Shown: piece after piece, positions 17,094 through 26,303 of the stretch
Layout of the letters: each line of letters starts with the position of its first letter
Position numbering within the stretch: position 1 is the stretch's first letter
Source of the DNA: Archangium gephyra
GTDB taxonomy: Bacteria; Myxococcota; Myxococcia; Myxococcales; Myxococcaceae
Direction: 5' to 3'
DNA length: 64,000 nt
NCBI GenBank assembly: GCA_003243425.1
Contig: QFQP01000033.1
Location: 1-64,000, forward strand
Notes under the pieces: model-generated
The model's database searches: none
Seen by the model: the letters and a program-made list of their open reading frames with translations, nothing else
What the model was told of the DNA's origin: nothing
Translations under genes and position numbers: made by a program

Positions 17094-17966
17094 TCAGGCC
17101 CACAACCCGCGCTCGACCTGCGTCCACGCCTGAACGCCGGGCACCAGCGGGAGGAACATCGCGATTTCATCGGTGCGCGCTTCACGGCGCGCCCCGGAAA
17201 TCGTCGACAAGTCCATGGTCTCCCAGATGCGCACCTTCGGGAGACCGGCGCGATGCGCCACGTGCCTCGCTGCGGCCACGAGCTTCGGCGAAGGCGCGTC
17301 GAGCGACATCACCTGCAGCTCCTTCGTCTTCCAGTACGCGGTCCACGTGATGCACGCGTCACCGTCGCGCGCGCCGTGCACGTCGAGGCGGGTGCCGTAG
17401 ACGTCTTCGCGCACCAACTGCCAGTCGAGGCGCTCGGAGCTGAGCTCGAGCTGCAGCGTGTCTTCGCTCGGCGTGGCGCGGTGCACGTCGGGCAGCGGCG
17501 CCTTGAGCCAGTCGACGCTCGGCGCTTCGGCCAGTGGCTCGAACCAGGTGTCGTACGCGGGCACGGCGCAGAAGCCGAGGCGGCCGTAGAGACGGGTGCC
17601 GATTTCAGAGAACAGCGTGGCGGCGAGGCAGGTCTTCGCCAGCTCGTCGGTGAGCGCGCGCAGCATGGCTTCGGCGTGACCGCGGCCGCGGTGGTGCTCT
17701 TCGGTGAAGACCGAAGCGATGGTGGCGGCGAGGCCCCGACGTGCGCCGATTCGCGCGGCGTCGATGAAGGTCTCGCAGGACGAGAGGAACTGGTTGCCGT
17801 CGTCGACCCAGAACCAGGAAGACATGGTGCGCTTCGCCCACGAGTGCGAGCGCAGGCGGCGTTCACGTTCCTTGAAGCTCGCGAGGGTGAGGCCGGTGCC
17901 CCAGGCGGGGTAGCTCGCGTCGTCGCGGGCGAGTTGTTGTGCGGCGGTGGCGCGGAGCAACTTCAT
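17094..17966 (-). CDS. GNAT-family N-acetyltransferase (LYC1-like)
   Basis: 290 aa. The acetyl-CoA binding loop is visible as EEHHRGRGHAEAMLRAL (about residues 90-105), preceded by the beta-strand IASVF and followed by FSEIGTRLYGRLGF. The C-terminal half is a second domain with ATWTAYW-like and DLSTISG segments; this layout resembles fungal LYC1 acetyltransferases, but only the GNAT core is certain. No membrane segments. It is separated from its upstream neighbour by 289 bp and probably has its own promoter there. Confidence 0.75.
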   Translation of the reverse strand: MKLLRATAAQQLARDDASYPAWGTGLTLASFKERERRLRSHSWAKRTMSSWFWVDDGNQFLSSCETFIDAARIGARRGLAATIASVFTEEHHRGRGHAEAMLRALTDELAKTCLAATLFSEIGTRLYGRLGFCAVPAYDTWFEPLAEAPSVDWLKAPLPDVHRATPSEDTLQLELSSERLDWQLVREDVYGTRLDVHGARDGDACITWTAYWKTKELQVMSLDAPSPKLVAAARHVAHRAGLPKVRIWETMDLSTISGARREARTDEIAMFLPLVPGVQAWTQVERGLWA

Positions 17967-18255
17967 GGGGCGGGGGAAGTAGCACGCGATGAGGGCTGGG
18001 AAAGAGGGCGGCGTCGATGCGTGGCCAGGCTCCGAGTCGTCTCGTGCTGGCTTCTCGACTGCGGACGACCGTCGCGCGCGTCACTCAACTTCGTGGAGTT
18101 GTTCTGGTGAGTCACAGGGTCGTTCCCACGACCACGGCGCTCACCAGAATCGGTTTTCATGAACACTGCGCGAGTCGTGCTCGAACGAGATCCATCAACG
18201 ACCGCCTCCCTTCAGGCCGACGCTGACCTCGCCCTCCATACGCGGGCCTGCGAAC
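17967..18255. other. Intergenic region, no gene seen
   Basis: 289 bp between two minus-strand genes. I find no convincing small gene, tRNA or strong hairpin. The upstream promoter of the acetyltransferase gene presumably lies here; no sigma-70 box pair stands out. Confidence 0.5.
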
Positions 18256-19362
18256 TCACTTCGCCCGGAGCAGCGACGCGCCGTCAGCACCCGTGGTCAG
18301 CACGAACAACGTGGTGCCACCGAGCGCCAGACCCTTCGCCGCACCACTCAGCGTCAACACCTCCGTCGGCTCCGCGCCGCTCGTCACTTCGTACAACTTC
18401 GGCGTCGCCCCCGCGGTCGTGAACCGCACCAGCCCGCTCTGCACCACGAGCTGATTCACGTCGGCCGTGGCCACCGTCGACATGTTCCCGCCAGCGCGGC
18501 CGACACGCTTCAACTCCACGCCCGAACCGAGCGGCGCGCGGAAGTACACCGCGTCACCATCGAGCGCGATGGGCTCGTCGGCCGTGTCCGCCAGCTGCGA
18601 GCTGAACGCACCGTCGAGCGCGCCTCGCCAGAGCCCCGCGGGGTACCCGGCGATCCAGTACGCGCCCTTGCCATCGGTCTGCGCGGCGCGCGGCTTCACC
18701 TGCTCCTGCGCGATGAGCGACACCTTGCCGTCGCTGTCGATGCTGATGACCGCGCCCACCGCGTCGGTCGAGGCGGGGTCGGCGCTCCTGGGCATCACCG
18801 TCGCCACCACCGTGTCGCCCGACGACGCGAGGCTGGTCACCACGGCGTTCTTGAAGCGCGCCCGCACCGTCACGCCTTCACCGCCGCGCGCCAGCGTCGA
18901 CCCGATGAGCCCGCCTTCCGCGAAGAACACCGTGCTGCCGTCGACCGAAATCGCGTTGATGGGCGCGTTGCGCGAGAACAACAACTTCGGCGCGTCACCT
19001 GCGGCCGCGCGCACCAGCCCGCTCTTGCCCTTCGCGTCGATGACGAACAGCGCCGCGCCGAAACCACCGCTGAGCTGCCGCGCTTCGAACGCACCACCGG
19101 CCACCGCGGGGAAATTGGCGCCGTCGATGCTGGGCACCGTCAACAACGCCGCGAGCTCCGCGTCGGTGCCCGGCGCGTCCGTGCCGGGCGCTTCGGTCTC
19201 GAGCAGCGTCGCGACTTCCTTCGGCCACTTCGGCTTCGAGGGCGTGTTGTCCTTCGTGTCGGTCTCAGCGCCGGCTTCGGTCTTCGAAGGGTTGCGGCGC
19301 GCGTACTCGGTGATGCCGATGCCAATGACGAGGCACACCAGCCCCGCGACGAGGGTTCGCAT
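18256..19362 (-). CDS. Membrane-anchored beta-propeller-like protein
   Basis: 368 aa from ATG 19362 (a GTG three codons earlier is possible). One N-terminal hydrophobic helix (TLVAGLVCLVIGIGITEYA) anchors a periplasmic domain through a charged, Pro-rich linker with a PGTDAPGTDA repeat. The domain consists of four-stranded repeats with the pattern G-x-x-V-F-F-A-E/D-G-x-I, D-A-V-Y-F-R-A-P and T-T-L-F-V-L-T, spaced 40-50 residues, as in six-bladed propellers. No catalytic residues identified. Gap of 24 bp to the siderophore-interacting gene upstream. Function unknown. Confidence 0.72.
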   Translation of the reverse strand: MRTLVAGLVCLVIGIGITEYARRNPSKTEAGAETDTKDNTPSKPKWPKEVATLLETEAPGTDAPGTDAELAALLTVPSIDGANFPAVAGGAFEARQLSGGFGAALFVIDAKGKSGLVRAAAGDAPKLLFSRNAPINAISVDGSTVFFAEGGLIGSTLARGGEGVTVRARFKNAVVTSLASSGDTVVATVMPRSADPASTDAVGAVISIDSDGKVSLIAQEQVKPRAAQTDGKGAYWIAGYPAGLWRGALDGAFSSQLADTADEPIALDGDAVYFRAPLGSGVELKRVGRAGGNMSTVATADVNQLVVQSGLVRFTTAGATPKLYEVTSGAEPTEVLTLSGAAKGLALGGTTLFVLTTGADGASLLRAK

Positions 19363-19386
19363 GGCGCGCACTGCTAGCAGAGGCGT

Positions 19387-20070
19387 TCAGTCCAGTCCGC
19401 GCTTTCCGTCGGCCCAGTACGCCTTCGTCTTGCCGCCGAACGAGAGGCCCGCCGCCTTGAGTCGCTGCTTGAGCTGCTGCGTCGTGGCCGCGCGGCCGGT
19501 GAAGTAGGGCGTGGCGCCGGCCTTCAGCTGCGCCGACAGCTTGTCGAACATGCCGTCGACGTCGCCGCGCGAGGTGACGTCTGCGTGCGACAGGCCGAGC
19601 TTCGCGCAGACCTCGTTCGTCACCTCTGGCTGCTGCGCCTCGAGCACCACCGACACCCGCTTGCTCTCCGAGAACGCGCGCGCCACCGCCAACGAGGTCT
19701 CGTCGCCGATGACCACCACGTTGCCGGTGATGCCGCCCACGTCGAGCGAGCCGCGCGGCCCGAAGAACTGAACCGCGTCGCCGGCCTTCACGGTCTTCAC
19801 CCACCGCGAGCCCGGCCCCTCGCCATGCACGAAGCCGATGAGTGACGCGCTCTCGCCGCGCCAGTTGAACGGCGTGTAGGTGCGCATGTCTTCGCCCATC
19901 ACGAAGACCTGAATCTTGTCGCCGGGCGTGAAGCGGGCGTTGGCGAGCTCCGGGCCGGTGAGGTCGATGCGGCGCAGGTTGCGCCCCAGCTCACTGACCT
20001 CGGTGACCGTGGCGTTGGTGAAGAAGAAGCGGCCGAGCGCGGCGCTGAACAGACCTTTTGCTGAAGCCAT
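19387..20070 (-). CDS. Siderophore-interacting protein (FAD-dependent ferric reductase family)
   Basis: 227 aa from ATG 20070. The FAD-binding part contains RTYTPFNW (about residue 63, equivalent to RxYT in SIPs), and the NAD(P)H-binding part begins with VVVIGDETSLAVAR (residues 118-131), the characteristic GDETALP-type motif. The C-terminus has the expected aromatic YWADGKRG. Members such as E. coli ViuB/YqjH release iron from ferric siderophores in the cytoplasm. No siderophore transporter is next to it, so a general flavin reductase role is also possible. Confidence 0.85.
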   Translation of the reverse strand: MASAKGLFSAALGRFFFTNATVTEVSELGRNLRRIDLTGPELANARFTPGDKIQVFVMGEDMRTYTPFNWRGESASLIGFVHGEGPGSRWVKTVKAGDAVQFFGPRGSLDVGGITGNVVVIGDETSLAVARAFSESKRVSVVLEAQQPEVTNEVCAKLGLSHADVTSRGDVDGMFDKLSAQLKAGATPYFTGRAATTQQLKQRLKAAGLSFGGKTKAYWADGKRGLD

Positions 20071-20119
20071 GGCTTCAACATCACCCGCGCACGGCACCGC
20101 TGCGATGAAGAAGCGTGAA

Positions 20120-21787
20120 TCAGAATGGAGAAGGCGCGGTGACCGTGAGCTCTTCGCCCGTCTCAGGGTGGCGGAACTTCAGCACTTCGGCGTGCAGCAA
20201 CAGCCGGGCTGATGGTTGCCCATAGAGGCGGTCTCCGACGATGGGCGCGTTGAGCCCGTCTCGATGCGCGGCGTGCACGCGGAGTTGATGCGTACGCCCG
20301 GTGATGGGGAAGAACGCTACGCGGGTACGACCGGCGTCGCGCGCGAGCACCTGCCACTTCGTCAGCGCCGGCTTGCCGTGCTCGAAGTCGACCACCTGCC
20401 GGGGCCGTTGATCGAGATCCACGCGGAGCGGCAGGTTCACCTCGCCTTGATCAGCGCGGATCAACCCGTCGAGCACCGCGACGTATTGCTTGTGAATGGT
20501 GCGCTCGAGGAACTGCCGTTGCAGCGCGCGGTAGGTGTCTTCGTCGAGCGCGACGAGCAGCAGACCCGAGGTGTCGAGGTCGAGCCGGTGCACGGTCATC
20601 GCCTGCGGGTACGACGCTCGCACGCGCGCGAGCAGTGAATCGGTGACCGTCTCGTCACGCGCAGGCACCGAGAGCATGCCGGCCGGCTTGTCGAGCACGA
20701 GGAACTTCGTGTCGCGGTGACGCACCGGCAGCGCGTCGTCGGCGTGGGCCAGTGGTTTCCACGTCTGCTTCGGGGCGACGTCGAGCCCGCGCGTCAGGAA
20801 GGGGAGAATCGGCGCGCACTTCTCGCGGCAGGCCGGGAAGTACATGCCTTCGACGCGCGCGCCTGCGGGCGGCGGGGCGCCCCACCAGAATTCGGCGAGC
20901 GCGATGGGCGTGAGGCCGAGGCGTTGCGCGTGCGCGAGCAGCTTGGGCGCAGCGCAGTCACCGGCCCCGGAAGGTGGATCTCCGTGGGGGAACAGCGCGC
21001 GCAACGTGGTGGTCTCGTGCGCGAAGTTGGTGAAGACGTACGAGTCCCAGATGCGGCGCATGGCTTCGCGCGAGACGAGCGGGCGCAGGCGATCGAGCGC
21101 GGCGAGGTGGCGCTCGAGGGGCTTGAGGCGCGTGAGTGCTTGCTCACGTTCTTCGCGAAAGCGGGCTTCGAGATTCCGCCGCTCGCGATCGTCAGCGCGG
21201 CTCTGCTCGTCGAGCGTATTCGGGGCGACGCGGCCGTCGTCGCGCGTCGTCTCCTGCGCCTGGCTCCGGTGTTCTCGCAGCTCGCGGCGCAGGCGCTTTC
21301 TCTCGGCGTGCACCCGCTTGAGCGCCGCACGCGCTTCAGCGTGTCGAACGTCGAGGGCCTTCAGCGCCGAGCGCGCTTCGTGCAGCGCCGGGCTCGTCCT
21401 CGCCGCTTCGCTGCGCGCCGTGAGCGCCTTCACCACCACCTCCGCCGGAGGCTCCACCGCTTCTCGCAGCGCCACGTCGAACGCCGGCGGCACGAAGCCC
21501 TCGAGCACCCACGCGCGCTCCACCTGGCCCGACACCGCCTGGAGGAAGCCGACGCGGCCGGCGGCATCGCGCACCACCAGCACGCCGAACATCTTCCCGC
21601 CTTCGTCGCGGTACAGAACGTCGGTCGAAACGCCGGGGGCGAAGTGACCGCTCCGCAGCGCGGCCATCACCAGCTCGGCGCACCGCCGTGCGAGCGCACA
21701 CGGCGCCACGTCGTCGAAGGGGCTCGGAAAGCGCTCTGGCACGTCACTGCGCGCGGGTTGTGGGTCGAGCCACTGCACCTGCGTCAC
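20120..21787 (-). CDS. RluA-family pseudouridine synthase with long N-terminal extension
   Basis: 555 aa from GTG 21787. The C-terminal 220 residues are a pseudouridine synthase: FLVLDKPAGMLSVP, the catalytic HRLDLDTSG with Asp403, KQYVAVLDG, and GRTHQLRVHAA. The N-terminal 330 residues include a globular start (MFGVLVVRD), an alanine/arginine-rich coiled coil at about 125-235 and a PACREKCAPILPFLTRG segment. This longer architecture is known for a subset of RluA proteins in proteobacteria. Target is probably rRNA or tRNA, not assignable. It follows the cytochrome gene after 13 bp. Confidence 0.87.
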   Translation of the reverse strand: MTQVQWLDPQPARSDVPERFPSPFDDVAPCALARRCAELVMAALRSGHFAPGVSTDVLYRDEGGKMFGVLVVRDAAGRVGFLQAVSGQVERAWVLEGFVPPAFDVALREAVEPPAEVVVKALTARSEAARTSPALHEARSALKALDVRHAEARAALKRVHAERKRLRRELREHRSQAQETTRDDGRVAPNTLDEQSRADDRERRNLEARFREEREQALTRLKPLERHLAALDRLRPLVSREAMRRIWDSYVFTNFAHETTTLRALFPHGDPPSGAGDCAAPKLLAHAQRLGLTPIALAEFWWGAPPPAGARVEGMYFPACREKCAPILPFLTRGLDVAPKQTWKPLAHADDALPVRHRDTKFLVLDKPAGMLSVPARDETVTDSLLARVRASYPQAMTVHRLDLDTSGLLLVALDEDTYRALQRQFLERTIHKQYVAVLDGLIRADQGEVNLPLRVDLDQRPRQVVDFEHGKPALTKWQVLARDAGRTRVAFFPITGRTHQLRVHAAHRDGLNAPIVGDRLYGQPSARLLLHAEVLKFRHPETGEELTVTAPSPF

Positions 21788-21800
21788 ATACCAGCCCGCG

Positions 21801-22658
21801 TCAGTCGCGGGAGGCCGGTGCGACGTCGCGCTCGTCTCGCAGCGTCGCCCACAAGGCAGCCACGTCTTCTTCCGGGAGGGCCGCGAACGCCCTCCACGGC
21901 ATCAATTCATCGAGCGCGTGGCCGTCTTTGGCGACGCCCTTCTGGAGCGCGCGCGAGAAGTCTTCACGCGTCCACGCCTTCAACGCCGCTGCCGTCAGCG
22001 AAGGTGCCCACGGCGCGCCCGGCCGCACCTCGTGCCCTTCGAGGTTCGGCCCGTGACAGCCGCGGCAACCCGACACGTTGACGAGATACGCGCCCCGGTC
22101 GCCCACGGGCGCATCGCTCACCGGCACCTCGTCGTGCTTGATGCCCCAGGCGGCCACGCGCAGCTTCCCCGTCAGCATCAACACCGAGCCTACGGGGCCC
22201 AGGCGCGTCGGCGGCAGCTCGCGATCGACCGGCACCAGCGCGTCGAGCCACGCGGCGACGTCACGGAGGTCCCGGGCCGACAATGACGCGTAGCTGTCCG
22301 AGGGCATCATCACCAACGCGCGGCCGTCACCACCCACGCCGTGGCGTATGCCGAGGTCCCACGCGTGGAGTGAACGCACTCCCGGCCCGCCGCGGCCACG
22401 CGTGAGGTTGGGCGCCACCACGCGACCGAACACCGGGTCGTCGACCATCACCTTCCCGCCGAAGTCGCTGCCGTGGCACTCGGTGCAGACCAGCGTGCTC
22501 TGCAGCAGCTCGCCGCCGCGCTTCGCGTCACCCGTGCCCGGTGGAAGCGCCGACGTCACGCCGAGGGGCGCCTCGAGCCGGCCGTGCGCCACCGCCGGCA
22601 GACCGATGAACCCGCTGATCAGCCCCAGCACCACCACGGATAGAATCCACTTCATCAT
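21801..22658 (-). CDS. Secreted diheme c-type cytochrome
   Basis: 285 aa with an N-terminal signal or anchor helix (residues 4-24). Two haem c sites are visible: CTECH (Cys58-His62) and CRGCH (Cys198-His202). Candidate axial methionines are in VMMPSDSY (about 118) and ELMPW (about 255). Two class I-like cytochrome domains are joined by a Pro-rich segment. This is the layout of diheme electron carriers that serve periplasmic dehydrogenases. It is divergently transcribed from a LysR gene, with a perfect dyad between, so it is probably that regulator's target. Two adjacent ATGs (22658, 22655) are possible starts. Confidence 0.86.
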   Translation of the reverse strand: MMKWILSVVVLGLISGFIGLPAVAHGRLEAPLGVTSALPPGTGDAKRGGELLQSTLVCTECHGSDFGGKVMVDDPVFGRVVAPNLTRGRGGPGVRSLHAWDLGIRHGVGGDGRALVMMPSDSYASLSARDLRDVAAWLDALVPVDRELPPTRLGPVGSVLMLTGKLRVAAWGIKHDEVPVSDAPVGDRGAYLVNVSGCRGCHGPNLEGHEVRPGAPWAPSLTAAALKAWTREDFSRALQKGVAKDGHALDELMPWRAFAALPEEDVAALWATLRDERDVAPASRD

Positions 22659-22694
22659 GCGCTCAAACTGCGTGAGGCGTCGATATTTGTGAAA

Positions 22695-22719
22695 TCGATG
22701 ATTCGCCTCGAATCATCGA
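22695..22719. promoter_or_regulatory. LysR-type operator in the divergent promoter region
   Basis: A perfect 25-bp inverted repeat, TCGATGATTCG-cct-CGAATCATCGA, lies 15 bp before the LysR start and 36 bp before the cytochrome start. It contains the ATTCG-N3-CGAAT core expected of T-N11-A LysR boxes and sits in the most AT-rich stretch nearby. It probably binds the adjacent regulator and overlaps both promoters. Confidence 0.7.
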
Positions 22720-22734
22720 CAATGATGATGAGTC

Positions 22735-23622
22735 ATGGAGCTCCGTCATCTGCGCACGTTCGTGGCGTTGTCCGACACGCTGCACTTCGGCCGCGCGGCC
22801 GCGAAGCTGGGCCTGGGGCAGCCGGCGGTCAGCCAGATGTTGAAAGACCTCGAAGCCGAGCTCGGCGTCACGCTCATCGAACGCACCCGGCGCGCAGCGG
22901 AGCTCACGCCCGCGGGGCATCAGTTTCTGCTCCACGCACGACGAAGCCTCGAGGCGGTCGAAGACGCCACGCAGGCCGCGAAGCGCGCGGGTGAAGGCGC
23001 GCTCGGCTCGGTGGTGCTCGGGCTCAACGCGTTGACGGCGTTGTCTGCGCTGCCGGGGGCGCTCGCGCGGTTCCGCGAGAAGTACCCGCTGGTGCGCATT
23101 CGGCTCATCGCCGGGGGCACCGCGCAGCTCGTCGAGCACCTGCGTGCAGGTCAATGTGACGTGGCGTTCACCATCACCCCGGGTGACGTCACGCCGCTGG
23201 CGTCAGAGGTCATCACCCACGAGCCGCTGTGCGCGGTGTTCCACGCGAAGCACCGGCTCGCGAAGCGCACGAAGGTCCGCTTCGGCGACTTCATCGGTGA
23301 GCCGATGATTCACCGCTCGCGCTTCGAGGAGCCGAACCTCCACCGTGAATTTCTCGGGGCCTGTGAGCGCGCGGGCGTGACGCCCAACATCCTGCTCGAG
23401 ACCGGGCAGATCGAAACGTTGTTCGCGCTCGTCTCGCAGGGCATGGCCTTCAGCCTGGTGCCCGCGACGGTGCGACGCATGGCCTACCCGGGCGTGAAGC
23501 TGGTCGAGGTGTCCCCACGAATCGAAGCCGGCGTGACGATGGTGTGGAACCCGGCGCGGTTGCCGGTCACTGCTCGACGACTCCTCGAGTTTCTCCGCGT
23601 CGAGCGGCCGCGGGCTTCGTGA
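22735..23622 (+). CDS. LysR-family transcriptional regulator
   Basis: 295 aa, the usual LTTR length. Residues 1-60 form the winged helix-turn-helix (MELRHLRTFVALSDTLHFGRAAAKL, QPAVSQMLKDLEAELG, LIERTRR), residues 90-290 the periplasmic-binding-like effector domain (LPGALARFREKYPLVRIRL, GQCDVAFTI, LVSQGMAFSLVP). It is divergent from the diheme cytochrome with the dyad at 22695-22719 between them, typical of autoregulated LysR pairs. The effector is unknown. The 3' end overlaps a small antisense-oriented gene by 56 bp. Confidence 0.9.
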   Translation: MELRHLRTFVALSDTLHFGRAAAKLGLGQPAVSQMLKDLEAELGVTLIERTRRAAELTPAGHQFLLHARRSLEAVEDATQAAKRAGEGALGSVVLGLNALTALSALPGALARFREKYPLVRIRLIAGGTAQLVEHLRAGQCDVAFTITPGDVTPLASEVITHEPLCAVFHAKHRLAKRTKVRFGDFIGEPMIHRSRFEEPNLHREFLGACERAGVTPNILLETGQIETLFALVSQGMAFSLVPATVRRMAYPGVKLVEVSPRIEAGVTMVWNPARLPVTARRLLEFLRVERPRAS

Positions 23623-23764
23623 TGCGCGCGCTGCGCCGCAGCTGCAGCAGCTGTTGTTGTTGATCAGCCAGCCGCGCATCGACGCGCTCGGTGAGGTGGT
23701 CGACTTGATCTCGCAGTGACACCAGCAGGGCTTCGATGCGCAGCAGCGTCGATTCGTCACTCAT
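23567..23764 (-). CDS. Small coiled-coil protein, tentative
   Basis: 65 aa if started at ATG 23764 (MSDESTLL), up to 77 if GTG 23800 is used. The sequence is a heptad-type coiled coil (LLRIEALLVSLRDQVDHLTERV, then Gln-rich ADQQQQLLQLRR) with a basic tail. Its end overlaps the LysR gene on the other strand by 56 bp. Composition is protein-like, but I recognise no family and have no evidence beyond the open frame. Confidence 0.4.
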   Translation of the reverse strand: MSDESTLLRIEALLVSLRDQVDHLTERVDARLADQQQQLLQLRRSARITKPAAARRGETRGVVEQ

Positions 23765-23821
23765 GAACCGCTTCATCGCGTCGCGACGTGGAGTCTTCAC
23801 GCCGTACCCGCAACATCGCGG

Positions 23822-24790
23822 TCACTTCACCGGCTGCCACCGGCCCTGAAACCGAATGGCCTGCGGCAGCAACCCTTCGGCCTGTTCCCCGCCGGCGCCC
23901 AGCGTCAGCGCCGTCGACGCGCTCGCTTCGAGCTGCATCGCCAACGCCGAATCACCCTGGGCCTTCGCGGCCGCGATCGCGAACGCGCTGGCCGCCGCAC
24001 CGATGCCGAACACGATGGGCCCCGAGTCGATGTCGCCGTGGCGCTCGACGCCGCGCGGCCATTCACGAAAGCCGACCATCGCCCCGAGGCGCACGAAGTG
24101 GTGCTCGCGGTACTGGTCCCACCACTTCTTCGCCAGCTGCGGGTCGGCCTCGCTCAGGTACCGCGCGATGAACGACTGCGCGCACCCTCGCGGGTACTTC
24201 GCGCCCGGCGCCTTCCCGGTCACCTCCGATTCCGGGAGCCCGGTCGCGGGGTCGAGGTGCCGGCTCATGACGTCACGCCACGCCTCGAGCGGTGCCGTCA
24301 GCGTGTCGCCCTGATGCGCCGCATCGAAGCGGGCGAGCGAGGCCAGGGTCGCGGTCTGATCCGCCGGCCAGCGAAACGGCAGCTTCAGGTACGAAGGAAC
24401 GTGCCTGGTGGGGTCTGCCAGTGACCGGCGCGCGAGCGCTTCACTCAGCCTCCGGTGCTCGGCCTCTTCACCACACCCACCGAGTTGATCCGCCGCGCCG
24501 TAGATCAGATTGAGGTGACTCTCGAAGAGCCCGTCGCCTGAACGCGGCAGCTGCTTCGCGGCCTTCAGCGCATGGGCGACGCACGCGCGCGCTTCGGCTT
24601 CGAACTCGGGCCGCGCCCTGGCTTGACCCACGCAGCCATCAGCGAGGTGCGAGAGCGTGATGACCCTGAAGCCTGCGGGCGTGTCGCCCCAGCGGCCGTA
24701 GGCGAACAACTTCCGCGCTGACTTCGGCAGCTCGAACGAAGGCGAATCTGCCGAGCCGAGGAGCAACAGCGCCAGCAGTGCATTGCGCAT
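23822..24790 (-). CDS. Secreted helical protein of unknown function
   Basis: 322 aa from ATG 24790, with a short signal peptide (RNALLALLLLGSADS). The body is alpha-helical with GLFESHLNLIYGA, GLPESEVTG, PRGCAQSFIARYLSEADP and DSGPIVFGIGAAASAFAIAAA motifs; the Gly/Arg-Gly turns spaced by paired helices resemble an (alpha/alpha)6 toroid such as linalool dehydratase-like or glycoside hydrolase-type folds. The RGC and DIDSGP motifs could form an active site. No clear family, so function is left open. Confidence 0.65.
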   Translation of the reverse strand: MRNALLALLLLGSADSPSFELPKSARKLFAYGRWGDTPAGFRVITLSHLADGCVGQARARPEFEAEARACVAHALKAAKQLPRSGDGLFESHLNLIYGAADQLGGCGEEAEHRRLSEALARRSLADPTRHVPSYLKLPFRWPADQTATLASLARFDAAHQGDTLTAPLEAWRDVMSRHLDPATGLPESEVTGKAPGAKYPRGCAQSFIARYLSEADPQLAKKWWDQYREHHFVRLGAMVGFREWPRGVERHGDIDSGPIVFGIGAAASAFAIAAAKAQGDSALAMQLEASASTALTLGAGGEQAEGLLPQAIRFQGRWQPVK

Positions 24791-24878
24791 CACGCCACGA
24801 TGAACGGGCGCGGGGGCCGGCCGTCAGCGCCGTGACCGAGCGGTCGCAAACGCAGGCCGAGCGGCTCCGCAACGGGCG

Positions 24879-25694
24879 TCAGAGCTTCGCGAACTTGCCC
24901 GCGTGGGCGACGAACACCTCGGGGCACACCGCGCGAATCGCCGGCAACTTCTCGCCCAGCCGCGCGGGCGTGAAATCGTTCTTCATCGAGTCGAGCACCG
25001 CGAGCAGGCCAGCGAGGTTCTCGCCGAACAGGCACCGCAGCTGTGGCCCTGCGCCGTCGGCGTCGCGCACGAACACGTCGAGCGCCGACTCGCGGGCGTT
25101 GAGCTCCAGCGTCATCGCGCCGAAGTGCACCGCTGCGTCATACGCGTCGCTCGCGGGTTTCCGTTGCCAACCCTTTTCAGACAAGGCCAGCACCGCGTCG
25201 ACGTGCGCGCCCCCGCCGCCGCCCTGACGCGCGACCTCGCTCTTGGCGGCGAGGTCCTGGAGCACGTGCGTCTCTTCGACCTCGACGCCGAGCGCCCTGG
25301 CCAGGTCTTCGAAGGCCTTCGCCTCGTTGGTGGTCACCTCGCCGTCGGCGAGCACGATGCGGTAGGCCAGCACCAGCCCGTCACGCGCGAACGCGCCGGG
25401 GAACTTCGGGGCCAGCTGCTCGAGGTACTTCTCGCGGCCCACGTCCACCAGGGTGCGGCGCGCGCGACGTGCGCGGTCGAGCAACCCCGAGGTTGCCCCC
25501 AGCGTCTCGAGGAACTCGTCACCGACCGCCGCGCGCACCACTTCATGCATGCTGTCGATGAACGTCTCGAGCTCCTCTTCGCCGAAGCGACCGTCGGCGC
25601 GGCCGATGAAGACCGCGGCCTCCACGAGGGCGTCCAACATGTCGTCGACTTGAGACCGTGCCGCGCGAGCGCTCAGGATTTTTCGAACCGTCAT
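24879..25694 (-). CDS. TerB-like cytoplasmic protein
   Basis: 271 aa. Residues about 15-140 are an all-helical module with two acidic calcium- or metal-site-like loops, IGRADGRFGEEELETF and VLADGEVTTNEAKAFEDLARALG, matching the TerB/DjlA-N pattern (A-D-G-x-h-x-x-x-E). The C-terminal half is unrelated sequence with a GGGGG linker. TerB-like proteins are linked to metal or stress response and to phage defence, but nothing here pinpoints a role. 15 bp downstream of dcd, probably one transcript. Confidence 0.75.
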   Translation of the reverse strand: MTVRKILSARAARSQVDDMLDALVEAAVFIGRADGRFGEEELETFIDSMHEVVRAAVGDEFLETLGATSGLLDRARRARRTLVDVGREKYLEQLAPKFPGAFARDGLVLAYRIVLADGEVTTNEAKAFEDLARALGVEVEETHVLQDLAAKSEVARQGGGGGAHVDAVLALSEKGWQRKPASDAYDAAVHFGAMTLELNARESALDVFVRDADGAGPQLRCLFGENLAGLLAVLDSMKNDFTPARLGEKLPAIRAVCPEVFVAHAGKFAKL

Positions 25695-25709
25695 CGACGA
25701 GCCTCTTGA

Positions 25710-26279
25710 TTACGTCTTGGGCAGCGTGACGCCCGTCTGACCCTGGTACTTGCCGCCGCGGTCGCGGTAGCTGGTTTCACACACCTCGTCGGAGCCGAAG
25801 AACAGCATCTGGGCCACGCCCTCGTTGGCGTAGATGCGCGCGGGCAGCGGGGTGGTGTTCGAGAATTCGAGCGTCACGTGGCCTTCCCACTCGGGCTCGA
25901 GCGGGGTGACGTTCACGATGATGCCGCAGCGCGCGTAGGTCGACTTGCCCAGGCACACCACCAGCACGTCGCGCGGAATGCGGAAGTACTCGACGGTGCG
26001 CGCCAGCGCGAACGAGTTGGGAGGGATGATGCACTCGGGCCCCTTGATGTCGACGAAGCTGCGCGGGTCGAAGGTCTTGGGGTCCACGATGGTGGAGTTG
26101 ATGTTGGTGAAGACCTTGAACTCGTCGGCGCAGCGCACGTCGTAGCCGTAGCTCGAGGTGCCGAAGCTCACGGCGCGCTGGCCGGCTGAATTCGTGCGCA
26201 CCAGCTCGGGCTCGAAGGGTTCGATCATCTTCTTTTCGAGCGACTGACGGCGAATCCACTTGTCTGACTTGATGCTCAT
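25710..26279 (-). CDS. dcd: dCTP deaminase
   Basis: 189 aa, standard length. Converts dCTP to dUTP, feeding dTMP synthesis. Signature segments are MSIKSDKWI, IEPFEPELV, SYGYDVRC, GKSTYARCGIIVNVTPLEPEWEGHVTLEFSN (catalytic Glu and binding residues), and YANEGVAQMLFF. Begins 24 bp from the divergent mog start, so both promoters share very little space. Confident assignment. Confidence 0.96.
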   Translation of the reverse strand: MSIKSDKWIRRQSLEKKMIEPFEPELVRTNSAGQRAVSFGTSSYGYDVRCADEFKVFTNINSTIVDPKTFDPRSFVDIKGPECIIPPNSFALARTVEYFRIPRDVLVVCLGKSTYARCGIIVNVTPLEPEWEGHVTLEFSNTTPLPARIYANEGVAQMLFFGSDEVCETSYRDRGGKYQGQTGVTLPKT

Positions 26280-26303
26280 GGGGCGGCACCATACAGGCGT
26301 CGC

